From the NCBI RefSeq assembly GCF_003931875.1, contig NZ_CP034245.1, forward strand, positions 868,001-932,000: a DNA stretch of 64,000 nucleotides, written 5' to 3'. The stretch comes from Microbacterium sp. 10M-3C3 (lineage in GTDB: Bacteria > Actinomycetota > Actinomycetes > Actinomycetales > Microbacteriaceae). Below are positions 63,968 through 64,000 of this stretch, piece by piece. The position numbers and the translations under genes are program-made. A model generated the notes under the pieces. It was not told where the DNA came from and searched no databases. It worked only from the letters and a program-made list of their open reading frames with translations. Positions within the stretch are counted from its first letter, which is position 1. The number at the start of each line of letters is the position of its first letter.

Positions 63968-64000
63968 TCAGCCCCGCAGCTGGCCGTCCAGGTCGGGGTC
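63968..64000 (-). CDS. Possible 3' end of a gene running off the window
   Basis: The minus-strand frame entering at 64000 reads DPDLDGQLRG and stops at 63968. Codon bias fits the genome, but ten codons are too few to identify it. Confidence 0.3.
   Translation of the reverse strand, partial: DPDLDGQLRG

Overview
The window is chromosomal DNA from a high-GC Gram-positive actinobacterium, most likely a Microbacterium-like member of the Microbacteriaceae. The signs are strong G/C third-position bias in every convincing gene, dense operons with ATGA/GTGA start-stop overlaps, a DUF7882-type small protein typical of that family, GuaB3 next to SURF1, and GroES without an adjacent GroEL. I see no prophage, integrase, rRNA, tRNA or CRISPR array.

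Layout. 0-7.3 kb: an envelope-polysaccharide locus with a two-domain GT2 glycosyltransferase, a WecG/TagA enzyme and a polyprenyl-phosphate sugar-1-phosphate transferase on the minus strand, and divergently a secreted LAATG (sortase-E type) protein and a DUF4012 protein. 7.7-19 kb: housekeeping genes, including ribA and a MarR regulator, glmS, a pair of ~101-bp palindromic repeats, an ArsR/SRPBCC pair, acpS-alr-tsaE, tsaB-rimI-tsaD, and a THUMP-like methyltransferase.

19.0-30.4 kb is the most interesting part, an expanded relative of the mycobacterial iniBAC locus. A plus-strand operon encodes two tandem Asn/Asp/Ser/Thr-rich acidic proteins and two dynamin-like GTPases (IniA-like, IniC-like). 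A convergent minus-strand set encodes a membrane-anchored Hsp70 ATPase with a Pro/Thr/Gly repeat tail, an 829-residue ATP-binding LuxR/MalT-type regulator, a protein with an IniB N-terminal domain, and a four-helix membrane protein. The three acidic proteins share one conserved module, and the two IniB-type transcription units share a promoter-like block. I infer one co-regulated membrane-stress or defence module.

30.5-44 kb: groES with two CIRCE-type operators, RarD, a branched-chain amino-acid ABC system (livK on the plus strand, livHMGF on the minus strand, separated by a broken DUF559 gene between palindromes), guaB, a TMEM175-like protein, and an MFS/TetR pair with paired operators. 44-54 kb: guaB3-SURF1, DUF3817-guaA-glycosyltransferase, a ClpP pair in which one member lacks the catalytic serine, an MBL hydrolase/TetR pair, a LigD-type polymerase with an XRE regulator, and a Bax-inhibitor-1 protein. 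54-64 kb: a glycerophosphodiester phosphodiesterase, an ABC-2 exporter, an FAD oxidoreductase/SRPBCC pair, a MarR regulator, a zinc alcohol dehydrogenase operon, a fatty-acid desaturase and several very small proteins.

A recurring regulatory theme is a TAnnnT hexamer 6-9 nt upstream of the start codon in at least eleven genes, which suggests leaderless transcripts.
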